NCBI GenBank assembly: GCA_944320985.1
Contig: CALUJN010000040.1
Location: forward strand, 1-47,816
Direction of reading: 5' to 3'
Source of the DNA: an uncultured Alistipes sp.
GTDB taxonomy: Bacteria > Bacteroidota > Bacteroidia > Bacteroidales > Rikenellaceae
DNA length: 47,816 nt
Shown here: positions 16,657 to 28,055 of the stretch, one piece after another
How positions within the stretch are numbered: position 1 is the stretch's first letter
How the letters are laid out: each line of letters starts with the position of its first letter
The notes under the pieces: generated by a model
Seen by the model: the letters and a program-made list of their open reading frames with translations, nothing else
What the model was told of the DNA's origin: nothing
Databases searched by the model: none
Program-made: the position numbers and the translations under genes

Positions 16657-18453
16657 TTAAAAATAACCGTAATTCTGTACCAGGTATTCCTGATGTACCT
16701 GCATCTCGCGCAGCGGAATGGGCCGGAAGACATGGAAATCCTCGATCTTACGCTCCAGATACACCTTCGGGTTACCATGACCGGCAAAGGCCGTCACCCC
16801 ATCGACCACGGGTTTCAAAAGGCCCAGGCGGACCAGATCATACCAGCGGTGGCCCTCGCCCAGAAGCTCCATCATACGCTCATTGAGCAGCGTACGGCGC
16901 CAGTGCTCGATGTCGGTTGTCGTGGTGTAGCCCTTGATTTCGCGGTTGGCCGGCACCAGCGAATTGAAGGCCTGGTGCAGGACGATGGGCTCGGCATGGC
17001 GCACCTCGCTCATGGTGTACTCCGTCACACCTGCATTCCGACGTACGATGTTCAGGTAGTCCAGCGCCTCCTCGCTGATGGTTCCGGAATCCATCCACGA
17101 CAGTTCGCCCAGCGCCTCGGCAGCAATCAGGCAGACGTCCGAAAGACGCAGGATCGGGTTGTTCACGCCCGTACCGATCGAATGGGGCGGAAGGTCGTCC
17201 CGGTTCGAATGGAACTTGTTGATGCGGATCTGCTTGCAGATGTTCTCGGCGTTGGTTCCGGCCAGGATCACCGCAGGACTCGTGGCATCTTTGTACTTGT
17301 AGGTCGACAGCGACCACAGGAAGCGGCGATCGGGCGACGACCAGGTCTTGGTGGCCGCATCGTATTTGCAGGTGAAGTTCGGAATAATCACGCAGTTGAT
17401 CGGAGCGATGATGTTCCAGCCTCCGCCGTGGTTCGGGTTGCCGGCCGGGCCGAACATGTAGCAGAACTGCGAACCCTGGTTCGGGCTCATGTTCTGCGAG
17501 TAGACCGCCTCAAACAGCACATCGCGCGTGCTCTCCACCGGGTAGAACTGACCGACCAGATTGCCCAGTTCGAGGCACTGCTCGCCCCCGTAGTAGTTGA
17601 TGGTCATCTCCGCATACTCGGCCGCCTTCGCATAATAGTGGCGGATGGTCTCGGCATAGGTCAGTTCGTTGCCCTCATCGTCGCTGTCCGTCCACTCGAA
17701 CGAATTGATCCCGCCGAGCTTGATCTCTTCCGTCAATTTCGGCTGCAGCAGCTGCATCGACGAGGCGGCATGCAGGTAAACCTTCGCCAGCAGGCCCGCA
17801 GCGGCATACTTGTCCGCACGGCCGATCTGCGAGCCGTACTCCGTGTCGGGCAGTTTGGCGACTGCATCCTTCAGCAGGCTGATGATGTACTTGTAGATGA
17901 CCGAAACCGGCTCGCGGGTCATCTTCACGAACTCGTCGGAGTTGACCGACGGCTTGGTCTTCAGCGGCACCCCGCCGAAGTTGCGCACCAGATTGAAATA
18001 CCACAGCGCCTGCAGGAACTCCGCCTCGCCGACAATCCCGTCGAGACGCTCCGTAGCATCCTCAATGTTGGGAGCCGCAGCCAGAATCTCGTTGTTGCGG
18101 TTGATCGCCTCGTAGGCGTTCGACCAAAGTTTGCCGACCACCGTATTCGAGGAGTTCAGCGTGGAATAGATGTCCAGCGGCAGCGCATTGACATCGTTCT
18201 GCCCCGTCGTGAAGGCCTCGTCGGTACCCATCTCGCCCAGCAGCTGCAGGCCGCGCGAATAGGTTCCGTGCTGATTGCCGTTCGTGAGCTTGGAATAGGC
18301 CGCATTCAGGGCCATTTCGAGATCCTCCTCGGTCTTGTAGAAGGTATCACGCACCAGATCGGAATCGGATTTGGTCTCCAGGAAGTCGGCGCATCCGATC
18401 AGGAAAGGCATCACAGCCAGCACCGACACATATTTAATCAGGTTGTTTTTCAT
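16657..18453 (-). CDS. SusD/RagB-type glycan-binding lipoprotein
   Basis: Surface lipoprotein that caps the SusC channel and binds the glycan. The 598 residues start MKNNLIKYVSVLAVMPFLIGCADF, with lipobox LIGC at Cys21. The typical early FLETKSDSDLV and LNAAYSKL, the central EAVYSQN, the ILRLSDVCLIAAEAL helix and the C-terminal RTLLNERMMELLGEGHRWYDLVRLG motif are all present and in order, so the gene looks complete. It follows SusC by 25 bases. As the partner of the SusC at 18479-21694, it would feed oligosaccharides into that channel. Confidence 0.96.
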   Translation of the reverse strand: MKNNLIKYVSVLAVMPFLIGCADFLETKSDSDLVRDTFYKTEEDLEMALNAAYSKLTNGNQHGTYSRGLQLLGEMGTDEAFTTGQNDVNALPLDIYSTLNSSNTVVGKLWSNAYEAINRNNEILAAAPNIEDATERLDGIVGEAEFLQALWYFNLVRNFGGVPLKTKPSVNSDEFVKMTREPVSVIYKYIISLLKDAVAKLPDTEYGSQIGRADKYAAAGLLAKVYLHAASSMQLLQPKLTEEIKLGGINSFEWTDSDDEGNELTYAETIRHYYAKAAEYAEMTINYYGGEQCLELGNLVGQFYPVESTRDVLFEAVYSQNMSPNQGSQFCYMFGPAGNPNHGGGWNIIAPINCVIIPNFTCKYDAATKTWSSPDRRFLWSLSTYKYKDATSPAVILAGTNAENICKQIRINKFHSNRDDLPPHSIGTGVNNPILRLSDVCLIAAEALGELSWMDSGTISEEALDYLNIVRRNAGVTEYTMSEVRHAEPIVLHQAFNSLVPANREIKGYTTTTDIEHWRRTLLNERMMELLGEGHRWYDLVRLGLLKPVVDGVTAFAGHGNPKVYLERKIEDFHVFRPIPLREMQVHQEYLVQNYGYF

Positions 18454-18478
18454 AAATCGTCGTGTTTGTGGAGATTGG

Positions 18479-21400
18479 TTAGAACGTCAGCGATACACCG
18501 CACATCAGCGTCACGGTCGTCGGATAGGAGTAACGGTCCAGACCGCTCATCAGCGGATTGGGGTGGATGTACTCGGGATCATACCACGAATATTTGGTGA
18601 ACGTGAGCAGGTTCTTCGCCGAGACATAGGCGCGGACACCCTTCACGCCGATTCCCTGCAGCCACTTCCGGGGGAACGTGTAGGCCAGCGTCACGTCCTT
18701 GATCTTGAAATAGGAGGCATCCTCGACCTGCATCGACGAAGCGACCTTCATACCCTCGTCGTCGATGGCCGGCATCGTGCCGTCCTGACGGTCGATCGAC
18801 CAGAAGCTCTCGTAATACTCCCGCGAGATGTTCGCCGTGTTGCGGCCCTGCAGCAGGCGGTTGTTGGCATTGAAGAGCTTGTTTCCGTAGGAGAACGTGC
18901 ACTGGATGTTCAGATACCAGTTCTTCCAGGTGAAGCTGTTGGTGATACCTCCGAAGAAGAGCGGCTCGGTCGATCCGAGGTAGACGCGGTCCTCATCGTG
19001 GTTGACCGGCGCATCCGAGGAACCGATCTTGCGGGGTTTGAAACCTCCCGGTTTGGGCAGCGTATAGCCGTTCTCGACCACTCCATCCCGCAGGGTGAAG
19101 GAGCCCTGGTTGTAGATCTGTTTCTGCAGAGCCGGGTCCGTGATGAAGTTGCCGGCCGCATCGTAAAACTCCTTGAAGTCCTGCAGCTGATAGACACCGT
19201 CCCACATGTAGCCGAACATGGCGCCCAGCGGATAACCCTCCCGCACGTAGAAGACGTCGGAGTAGGCATCCATGATGAGCGGGTCGGGCGTGATGGCGAT
19301 ACGGTCGCCGTTGCCGATCTCCTCGACAACGTTGCGGTTGAACGAGATGTTGAGATCCGTCGTCCAGTTGAAATCCTTCTTGTCGATGTTCACCGACGAA
19401 ACCTGGAACTCCATACCCTTGTTCGAAACCCGTCCGATGTTGCGCACGGCGCTCTGGAATCCGCTCACCGACGGCAGCTGCTCGGTGATGAGCAGATCGC
19501 GCGTATCCTTATAGTAGGCATCGACCGTCAGGCTCAACCGGCCTTTCAGCACCGTGAAGTCGATACCGGCGTTGTACTGCGTCGTGGTCTCCCACTTGAG
19601 CAGATCGTTGCCGATCGACGACGGAGCCTGTCCCTGGACCAGGCTGGCCGACTCGCCGCCGGGCTTGCTGTTGAACGAATAGTAGCAGGTACCCATGGCG
19701 GCCAGCGCGCTCAAGGCCCCGACACGCTGGTTACCGGTCTGACCGTAGCTCAGACGCAGTTTCAGAATATCGATCCAACGGACATCCTTCAGGAACGACT
19801 CCTCGTTGACCTTCCAGGCGAAGGCTCCCGACGGGAAGTAGGAGAACTTGTTCCCCTCGGGGAAGATCGACGAACCGTCGGCACGGATGCTGGCCGTGAA
19901 GATATACCGGTTGTTGTACGTATAGTTCACACGGGCGAGTCCCGACATCATCGACGTATTGTAGAGGCTGTTGGCCGGAACACCCAGCAACTGGCCGTAT
20001 TTCAGACTCTCCTCGTCGAGGTTGTCCAGCGACAGGTCCTGCGTGTTGACACTCAGGCGGTCCGTCTTTGTCTGCTCGAACGTCAGACCGAGTACGGCCG
20101 ACACGGCGTGTTTCTTGTTGAAGGTCTTGTTATAGGAGAGGATATTCTCGTTGAGCCAGTTCGTCACCTTCGTGGCGGCATGGGTGACGCTGCCGTTCGT
20201 CGAGTAGCCGTAGCCCACCTCCGTCGGATAGAAGTTCTTGGTCTTCGTGTTGTTGATATATCCGCCGAACGACGATTTCAGTTTGAGGCCCTTCGCCAGG
20301 GTCAGCTCGACGAAGCCCAACCCCTGAATACGGTCAGTTTTGTTGTTCTGGATGGCCCGCTCGGCATTGACGACCGGGTTGTTGCGCGGGTTGTCACCGT
20401 CGTTGGTCGAGGCGCTCACGTCGTCGACATCGCGGATCGGGCTGTAGATCAGCATCTGGGCAAACACGTTGTTCGCCACATAACGGTCGGCCGAAACAAT
20501 ACCGTTGTTCTCCGTCTGGCTGCCCTTCAGGTCGAGTCCCATCCGGAACCAGCGGTTGACATTTACGTTCAGCTTGCTGTTGAACGTAAAGCGGCGCATG
20601 TCCGACCCGACAGCGATACCGTCCTTGTCCAGATAACCCGCCGAAACGGCATAGGAGAGATTCTTCGCACCGCCCCGGATCGACGCATTGGCATTGTGCG
20701 TGACGGCCGGACGCAGGATCCAATCCTGCCAGTTGTAGCTCTTGCCGGAGTGTTTCACCGTTCCGTCCTCGTTCCAGTAAGGGGCGCAGGTCTCCCACAG
20801 CGAGCCGTCCTCATAGCGCTGGAAGGGATTCCGCAGCGCCATGTAGTTCTCATAGTCGTATCCGTTGAGCATCTCGATCTGTTCGGGTTCCGTATCGAGG
20901 GCGAAATCATAGGAGAACCGCACCTCGGGTGCCTTGTTGACCGAACCCGACTTCGTGGTGACGATGATGACGCCGTTAGCACCGCGCGATCCGTAGATGG
21001 CCGTAGCCGAGGCATCCTTCAGCACCTCGATCGAGGCGATGTCATCGGGGTTCAGCAGCGACATCGGGTCGATGGCTCCGTCGCCGAGCCGCGACGCCGC
21101 CGAGACCTCGTCCGACGAACCGCCCATCATCACTCCGTCGATCACATATAAAGGTGACGTACCGCCGCTCACCGAACTGGCTCCGCGCACGATGATATTC
21201 GTCTGGGCTCCGGGGGCTCCGCCGGTCGATACGGCGTGTACGCCCGGAATACGACCGGCCAGAATGCCGGTCAGCGAGGTCGAATGGTCGTCCTCGAGCG
21301 CTTTGGCTCGCACGGATGAGATGGATCCCGTCAGGTCACTCCGCCGCGAGGTTCCGTAACCGATGACCACCACCCCGTCAATCTCCTGAATGTCCGAGAC

Positions 21401-21694
21401 CAGGGTCACATTCAGAAAAAACCGGTTGTCGAGGGGCATCTTGCAGGTCTTGTAACCGACATAGCTGAACGTCAGTTCGGCATCTTTGGATGCAACCTCG
21501 ATCTCGAAACGTCCGTTCACGTCGGTGACGGTAGCGTTCTGTTTCGCCCCGCGGGTCGACTCCACGACCGTGACTCCAATAAGCGGCATGGAGTCCGTAT
21601 CGACCACCTTGCCCTTGACCACGAGCCCTTTTGCACTGGCAATCGCCGGGAAGAGCAAAAGCAGATAAAAAAGAATGGTTAGATTTTTTTTCAT
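18479..21694 (-). CDS. SusC/RagA-type TonB-dependent outer-membrane transporter
   Basis: TonB-dependent channel for oligosaccharide uptake. I start at ATG 21694 (MKKNLTILFYLLLLFPAIASA), because upstream in-frame codons encode no signal. The order is signal peptide, carboxypeptidase-regulatory-like domain (about 24-100, with GKVVDTDSMPLIGVTV and FSYVGYKT), plug (GTSRRSDLTGSISSV, then LAGRIPGVHAV, IIVRGASSVSGG and PLYVIDG), and a C-terminal barrel ending in an aromatic (SLTF). The total is 1,071 residues, normal for the family. There is no STN domain, so control by an anti-sigma factor is not expected; the nearby HTCS is the more likely regulator. A 21-base-period direct repeat lies upstream. 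It is the first gene of the operon with SusD, a sulfatase and the frameshifted glycosidase. Confidence 0.97.
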   Translation of the reverse strand: MKKNLTILFYLLLLFPAIASAKGLVVKGKVVDTDSMPLIGVTVVESTRGAKQNATVTDVNGRFEIEVASKDAELTFSYVGYKTCKMPLDNRFFLNVTLVSDIQEIDGVVVIGYGTSRRSDLTGSISSVRAKALEDDHSTSLTGILAGRIPGVHAVSTGGAPGAQTNIIVRGASSVSGGTSPLYVIDGVMMGGSSDEVSAASRLGDGAIDPMSLLNPDDIASIEVLKDASATAIYGSRGANGVIIVTTKSGSVNKAPEVRFSYDFALDTEPEQIEMLNGYDYENYMALRNPFQRYEDGSLWETCAPYWNEDGTVKHSGKSYNWQDWILRPAVTHNANASIRGGAKNLSYAVSAGYLDKDGIAVGSDMRRFTFNSKLNVNVNRWFRMGLDLKGSQTENNGIVSADRYVANNVFAQMLIYSPIRDVDDVSASTNDGDNPRNNPVVNAERAIQNNKTDRIQGLGFVELTLAKGLKLKSSFGGYINNTKTKNFYPTEVGYGYSTNGSVTHAATKVTNWLNENILSYNKTFNKKHAVSAVLGLTFEQTKTDRLSVNTQDLSLDNLDEESLKYGQLLGVPANSLYNTSMMSGLARVNYTYNNRYIFTASIRADGSSIFPEGNKFSYFPSGAFAWKVNEESFLKDVRWIDILKLRLSYGQTGNQRVGALSALAAMGTCYYSFNSKPGGESASLVQGQAPSSIGNDLLKWETTTQYNAGIDFTVLKGRLSLTVDAYYKDTRDLLITEQLPSVSGFQSAVRNIGRVSNKGMEFQVSSVNIDKKDFNWTTDLNISFNRNVVEEIGNGDRIAITPDPLIMDAYSDVFYVREGYPLGAMFGYMWDGVYQLQDFKEFYDAAGNFITDPALQKQIYNQGSFTLRDGVVENGYTLPKPGGFKPRKIGSSDAPVNHDEDRVYLGSTEPLFFGGITNSFTWKNWYLNIQCTFSYGNKLFNANNRLLQGRNTANISREYYESFWSIDRQDGTMPAIDDEGMKVASSMQVEDASYFKIKDVTLAYTFPRKWLQGIGVKGVRAYVSAKNLLTFTKYSWYDPEYIHPNPLMSGLDRYSYPTTVTLMCGVSLTF

Positions 21695-21723
21695 ACCGGA
21701 TAGGTTAGTGTTTTGTTCGATTG

Positions 21724-21731
21724 CAAAGTAA
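21724..21731 (-). promoter_or_regulatory. Possible -7 box of the susCD operon
   Basis: The minus strand reads TTACTTTG, one mismatch from TAnnTTTG, 29 bases before the SusC start. A full match, TACATTTG, lies further upstream at 21817-21824 inside the direct-repeat region. Which one is used cannot be decided from sequence. Confidence 0.35.
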
Positions 21732-21799
21732 ACCGACTCCATACTTATCCGTTTGCATATTTGCCGTCTTGTTTTGCTGAAATGAAACACATCAACGCC

Positions 21800-21830
21800 T
21801 GTATCGTTTGAACTAACAAATGTATCGTTT
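21800..21830. promoter_or_regulatory. Direct repeat, candidate operator for HTCS between susC and lipoprotein gene
   Basis: The 10-mer TGTATCGTTT is present twice without mismatch, at 21800-21809 and 21821-21830. The spacing is 21 bases from start to start, which is two helical turns. AraC-type regulators, which include the output domain of HTCS, typically bind direct repeats in this arrangement. It sits between SusC and the divergent lipoprotein gene, and overlaps a minus-strand TACATTTG box, so it could control either or both. Confidence 0.5.
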
Positions 21831-21857
21831 TTGACAATAAGAAAGGGCGCAGAAACC

Positions 21858-21865
21858 TACTTTTG
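21858..21865 (+). promoter_or_regulatory. Promoter -7 box for the BACON-like lipoprotein
   Basis: TACTTTTG, a full match to TAnnTTTG, 27 bases before ATG 21893. A TTG at 21831-21833 is 24 bases upstream, longer than the usual spacing of about 19-21. Confidence 0.5.
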
Positions 21866-21892
21866 TGAAAACTAACCACTAAAAACCGCAAC

Positions 21893-23422
21893 ATGAAACA
21901 TGTGTATCGCCTTTTGACTTTTGTCACCTGGATACTGGCCGCCACCTCCTGTTCGAAGGATGCCGGACAAGTGACATCTCCGGAATCGATGATTCTCGGA
22001 TGCGATTCATTGCGTCTGGGCAACGATGCCCAGACGGAAATCACCCTCGAACTGACCACCGATCAGGCCTGGGTGCTGGACTCCGTACTTCCGGCCTCCG
22101 GAACGGAAGCCGTGGATTGGCTCACCGTCTACGACCAGGAAGGGAGCGGAAACGCCACAGTCAAACTCTCCTGCAAACAAAACGAAAACCCGGCAGACCG
22201 TCTGGCTCTGGTCCGTTTCAAGATCCAGGGGGCCTATGCCGAATACCGCACCTGCACGGTCATCCAGTCCGGCACGCCGACGGTAACCACGAAAGCAATT
22301 GTCAGCACTACAGCTGAGAGTATCACCCTCGCTGGTTCTTACACATATACGGGAGAGTATCTCTCGAAAACGGGATTCGAAATTTGGAAAAACGACAATA
22401 CCGAAGAAAAAGAGATTGTCTATGCCGAAACGTCGAAAAGCAACTTTTCTCTGAAATATCCCGTCGAACACGGCAATGACTACCATTATCGGGCTTTCGT
22501 CGAAGGTTTTGCCGGAAAGATCTTCACTGCAGACAATGAAGAGAGTATTTCAATCCGATTCACGCCAAAAACGCCCTCGATCGAAGGAACGTTACGATCA
22601 AACGTCGAGATCAAGGATGCATATGTTGTATTTCCGTACCATTTTGGCGATGGAAAAAACTATAACGTTAGCGCAACCTGTAATATAGAAGGGGTGAGCA
22701 TTGAGACACAAGAGGTGAACTTCGATCCCAATGGCGGTGAAATCCGGCTAAAAATAACAGGAATACCTACGACTTCGGGAACCGCCACCTTCTCACCCAC
22801 AGGATTTCCGGAGGTTTTCAATGAGGTTTTGGTTTCCACGGAGATCCTCCAAGGAGGAAGCGGTCTGCTTCTGTACCATGAAACGTTTGGGCCCAAACCG
22901 GACGGAGACAAACCCTACAATCTCACGAGCAAACCAATCGGAGAGGTTATTGACGACATTGAATTCTCCCGCATCGGACAACCTTCGGCTGAATACATCA
23001 GATATACCGACAAGACTCACATCCGTCATGAGCCGGTCAGAGGCTCGAAACCGGAAGATTACGTCTGGGCCTCCGGAAGTCCGGTTCTCTATGCAGCCAA
23101 AAATACGCAAGCAATTCTCTGTATAAACAAATTGAACGTCACTGATGCAACCAACATCAAACTCGACTTCGGATATTGCAGCTATGCCTCAAAATATCTA
23201 AAGGAGATAACCATCGAGTACAGCAACGACGGCGGTAAAACCTGGACCGAAGTTGATTGGGAGCTGACCGTCCCATTCGTCTCAGGCAAATATATCCAAG
23301 CCCAGACCATTAGCGAGATCATAGGATCGAACAATTTAAGTTTGAGACTGATGCTGGATGTTCCATCGAATGGCGCAGACGTGCGTCTCGACGACCTGCG
23401 TTTACTCGGAGATTACCTATAG
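21893..23422 (+). CDS. BACON-like surface lipoprotein with mosaic base composition
   Basis: Lipoprotein of 509 residues starting MKHVYRLLTFVTWILAATSC (Cys20). Residues of about 45-130 look like a BACON domain (WVLDSV, WLTVYDQEGSG, ADRLALVRFKIQG, CTVIQSG), a fold common in surface glycan-binding proteins of Bacteroidota. The rest has beta-sandwich traits (ITIEYSNDGGKTWTEVDW near the end) but no family I recognise. It diverges from SusC, so a role as surface glycan-binding protein for the same substrate is likely. Base composition changes inside the gene: 22081-22140 has 38 G or C of 60, while 22381-22440 has 22 of 60. The AT-rich part runs from roughly 22300 to the stop. Together with the leftover 3' end downstream, this suggests replacement of the distal part by recombination. 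Confidence 0.85.
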   Translation: MKHVYRLLTFVTWILAATSCSKDAGQVTSPESMILGCDSLRLGNDAQTEITLELTTDQAWVLDSVLPASGTEAVDWLTVYDQEGSGNATVKLSCKQNENPADRLALVRFKIQGAYAEYRTCTVIQSGTPTVTTKAIVSTTAESITLAGSYTYTGEYLSKTGFEIWKNDNTEEKEIVYAETSKSNFSLKYPVEHGNDYHYRAFVEGFAGKIFTADNEESISIRFTPKTPSIEGTLRSNVEIKDAYVVFPYHFGDGKNYNVSATCNIEGVSIETQEVNFDPNGGEIRLKITGIPTTSGTATFSPTGFPEVFNEVLVSTEILQGGSGLLLYHETFGPKPDGDKPYNLTSKPIGEVIDDIEFSRIGQPSAEYIRYTDKTHIRHEPVRGSKPEDYVWASGSPVLYAAKNTQAILCINKLNVTDATNIKLDFGYCSYASKYLKEITIEYSNDGGKTWTEVDWELTVPFVSGKYIQAQTISEIIGSNNLSLRLMLDVPSNGADVRLDDLRLLGDYL

Positions 23423-23497
23423 ACGATGGATGTTGCCCCGACGGCCACCGATGTCCGCATCGACGACCTGCGGCTGACGGGAATCGTCAAACCTTAA
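23423..23497 (+). pseudogene. Leftover second 3' end of the lipoprotein gene
   Basis: Directly after the TAG stop the same reading frame stays open for 24 codons to TAA at 23495-23497. It encodes TMDVAPTATDVRIDDLRLTG, which aligns with the protein's own last residues MLDVPSNGADVRLDDLRLLG. It is GC-rich like the first part of the gene. It looks like the original C terminus left behind when another allele's distal part was inserted, or like a partial tandem duplication. Confidence 0.7.
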
Positions 23498-23530
23498 ACA
23501 CGAACGCTGCCTGCTTCCTTAGAAACCAAA

Positions 23531-23565
23531 GGCTGGACTTGTTGAAATACAGTCCGGCCTTTTTT
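23531..23565 (+). terminator. Rho-independent terminator after the lipoprotein gene
   Basis: Stem GGCTGGACT with AGTCCGGCC (nine pairs, one G-U), an 11-base loop, then six T. It ends transcription from the lipoprotein gene. Confidence 0.85.
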
Positions 23566-23672
23566 CACAGAAGACGACCTCGCTCCTCAGCGCTCGTGTG
23601 ATCCGGCATGCGCGGCAACCAGTGTGAAAACAACTCAAAACATAGCAAGACAAAAAATCCCATACCTTTCGT

Positions 23673-23680
23673 TAAATTTG
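23673..23680 (+). promoter_or_regulatory. Promoter-like -7 box before a decayed gene
   Basis: TAAATTTG matches TAnnTTTG and lies 24 bases before the ATG (23705) of the decayed reading frame, the usual distance for this group. It suggests that the frame was once expressed. Confidence 0.35.
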
Positions 23681-23704
23681 CCGACACTCGTTTGATATGG
23701 AGTC

Positions 23705-24019
23705 ATGCGGTTTCGGCATTTGTCACAAAACACGGCACAATAACCGCATCAGACTGTACAGACCATTGAAATAGTATCTGAAATCGACATCGTTCCCTTC
23801 ATCATCACCGACGACCTCAAGATGTTCTACTCCCGCAATCTGCAACAGTGGTCCGTCGAGCATAAGTATCCGCGCAGCACCGGCCTCACGCCGCAAAATA
23901 ACCACAAGGCGCGGCTCGACTACTTCCGAATCCCCTACTGAACCGCCGGATCGCTCTCGGGAAAAACTACAAAATCAAAAAATATCCAGCTGGACACCAA
24001 CGGCCATCCGTCAGATTAA
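23705..24019 (+). pseudogene. Decayed small gene with internal stops
   Basis: From ATG 23705 (MRFRHLSQNTAQ) one frame continues through TAA at 23741 into a protein-like stretch of 65 codons (TIEIVSEIDIVPFIITDDLK, then MFYSRNLQQWSVEHKYPRST, ending LDYFRIPY). It meets TGA at 23939, and then continues to TAA at 24017 (IQLDTNGHPSD). Codon use of the central part is ordinary for the genome. I do not recognise the family. It is probably the remains of one gene; the last section is the least certain. Nothing else is seen in 23566-23672. Confidence 0.4.
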
Positions 24020-24122
24020 ACATCTGATTGATTTATATTTACGCACAGCATATTACCCGCAAAAATCGGCAAAAAGTCCACGGGGTCGTTTCCAATTCGG
24101 CTGCAAAATCAGGGATTTTTCG

Positions 24123-24202
24123 TAACTTTATAACAGCCAAGTGAATACAGGAAGGGTACCGAAAACACTAAAATCCTGCAAGATTTTTTTGCAGGATTTT
24201 TT
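24123..24202 (+). ncRNA. Possible short transcript: promoter-like box directly before a terminator
   Basis: TAACTTTA at 24123-24130 resembles a -7 box with a mismatch in the last base. About 40 bases later comes a strong terminator. Transcription would yield an RNA of about 65 bases with no coding potential. It could be a small RNA or just the end of the decayed gene's unit. 24020-24122 is AT-rich and shows nothing else. Confidence 0.2.
24171..24202 (+). terminator. Rho-independent terminator
   Basis: Perfect ten-base stem AAATCCTGCA with TGCAGGATTT, a nine-base T-rich loop, then more T. No intact gene ends here on the plus strand. Confidence 0.75.
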
Positions 24203-24319
24203 GTTGTCAATCATCCGCAAAAACATGCGGGGAAATGGCCTCGTCTCCCGCGACACAGCCGGATCCCGACGGCAGGACTCAGATGCCAGAAGAGCGATCG
24301 AAAGACAGAAGACAAAACG

Positions 24320-24360
24320 AGAAAGGAGGTGGAAACCCGATCGGTTCCGACCTCCTTTTC
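24320..24360 (-). terminator. Terminator of the GH2 gene
   Basis: Read leftward, an inverted repeat pairs AAAGGAGGT at the start with ACCTCCTTT at the end, extended inward by GGAACC with GGTTTCC, and is followed by TTTCTCGTTTT. It lies about 75 bases beyond the GH2 stop. The plus strand also has a short T run, so it may work both ways. 24203-24319 shows no feature. Confidence 0.7.
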
Positions 24361-24436
24361 ATCAGCACTTCACTTCAGAGTTCACACGTCGAACCGGATT
24401 CATCCGGCGTATCGACGTATCAACCATGGCAGACAC

Positions 24437-27745
<3,309 letters not shown>

Positions 27746-27851
27746 TTACAATAGGCCTCCGAAAGGCAAAAAAATTGCATATTTATCCTATTTTTTGACA
27801 AACATGCAAATATTATGGCCAATAAACATCAGACGTCAAAAACTGGCAATT

Positions 27852-27997
27852 TTACGGCTGACTAAGCTCGACAAGACTCTTCTCCTGCATGTCCATCACC
27901 AGATATAATCCAGATAATCGGCCTGTTCGCCCAACCGGTCCGTGCGACAGCCGCCCAAAGCGGCAAGGCTGAGGATAGCCAGAAGCGTTTTCGATAT
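27852..27997 (-). pseudogene. Possible degraded small lipoprotein
   Basis: One minus-strand frame reads ISKTLLAILSLAALGGC and then RTDRLGEQADYLDYIW before TGA at 27896, which looks like a lipoprotein signal with lipobox. No start codon fits: the expected position has ATA. A neighbouring frame continues with MDMQEKSLVELSQP to a stop at 27852. It may be a broken short lipoprotein gene behind the antiporter. The evidence is weak, as it rests on a short hydrophobic run. The rest of 27735-28055 holds no gene. Confidence 0.25.
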
Positions 27998-28055
27998 CTG
28001 CTCCCGGACAGCGCCACAAGATGAAATACGGCATCCCTGCCGAAGGACGATTTGC

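Noticed and set aside
14851-21151. Two long plus-strand open frames opposite sulfatase, SusD and SusC
   Set aside because: Same antisense effect; the opposite strand has complete, family-typical proteins with signal peptides.
23566-24436. An insertion sequence or attachment site in the gene-poor stretch
   Set aside because: I see no terminal inverted repeats, target duplication, tRNA end or transposase fragment. The inverted repeats there look like terminators.
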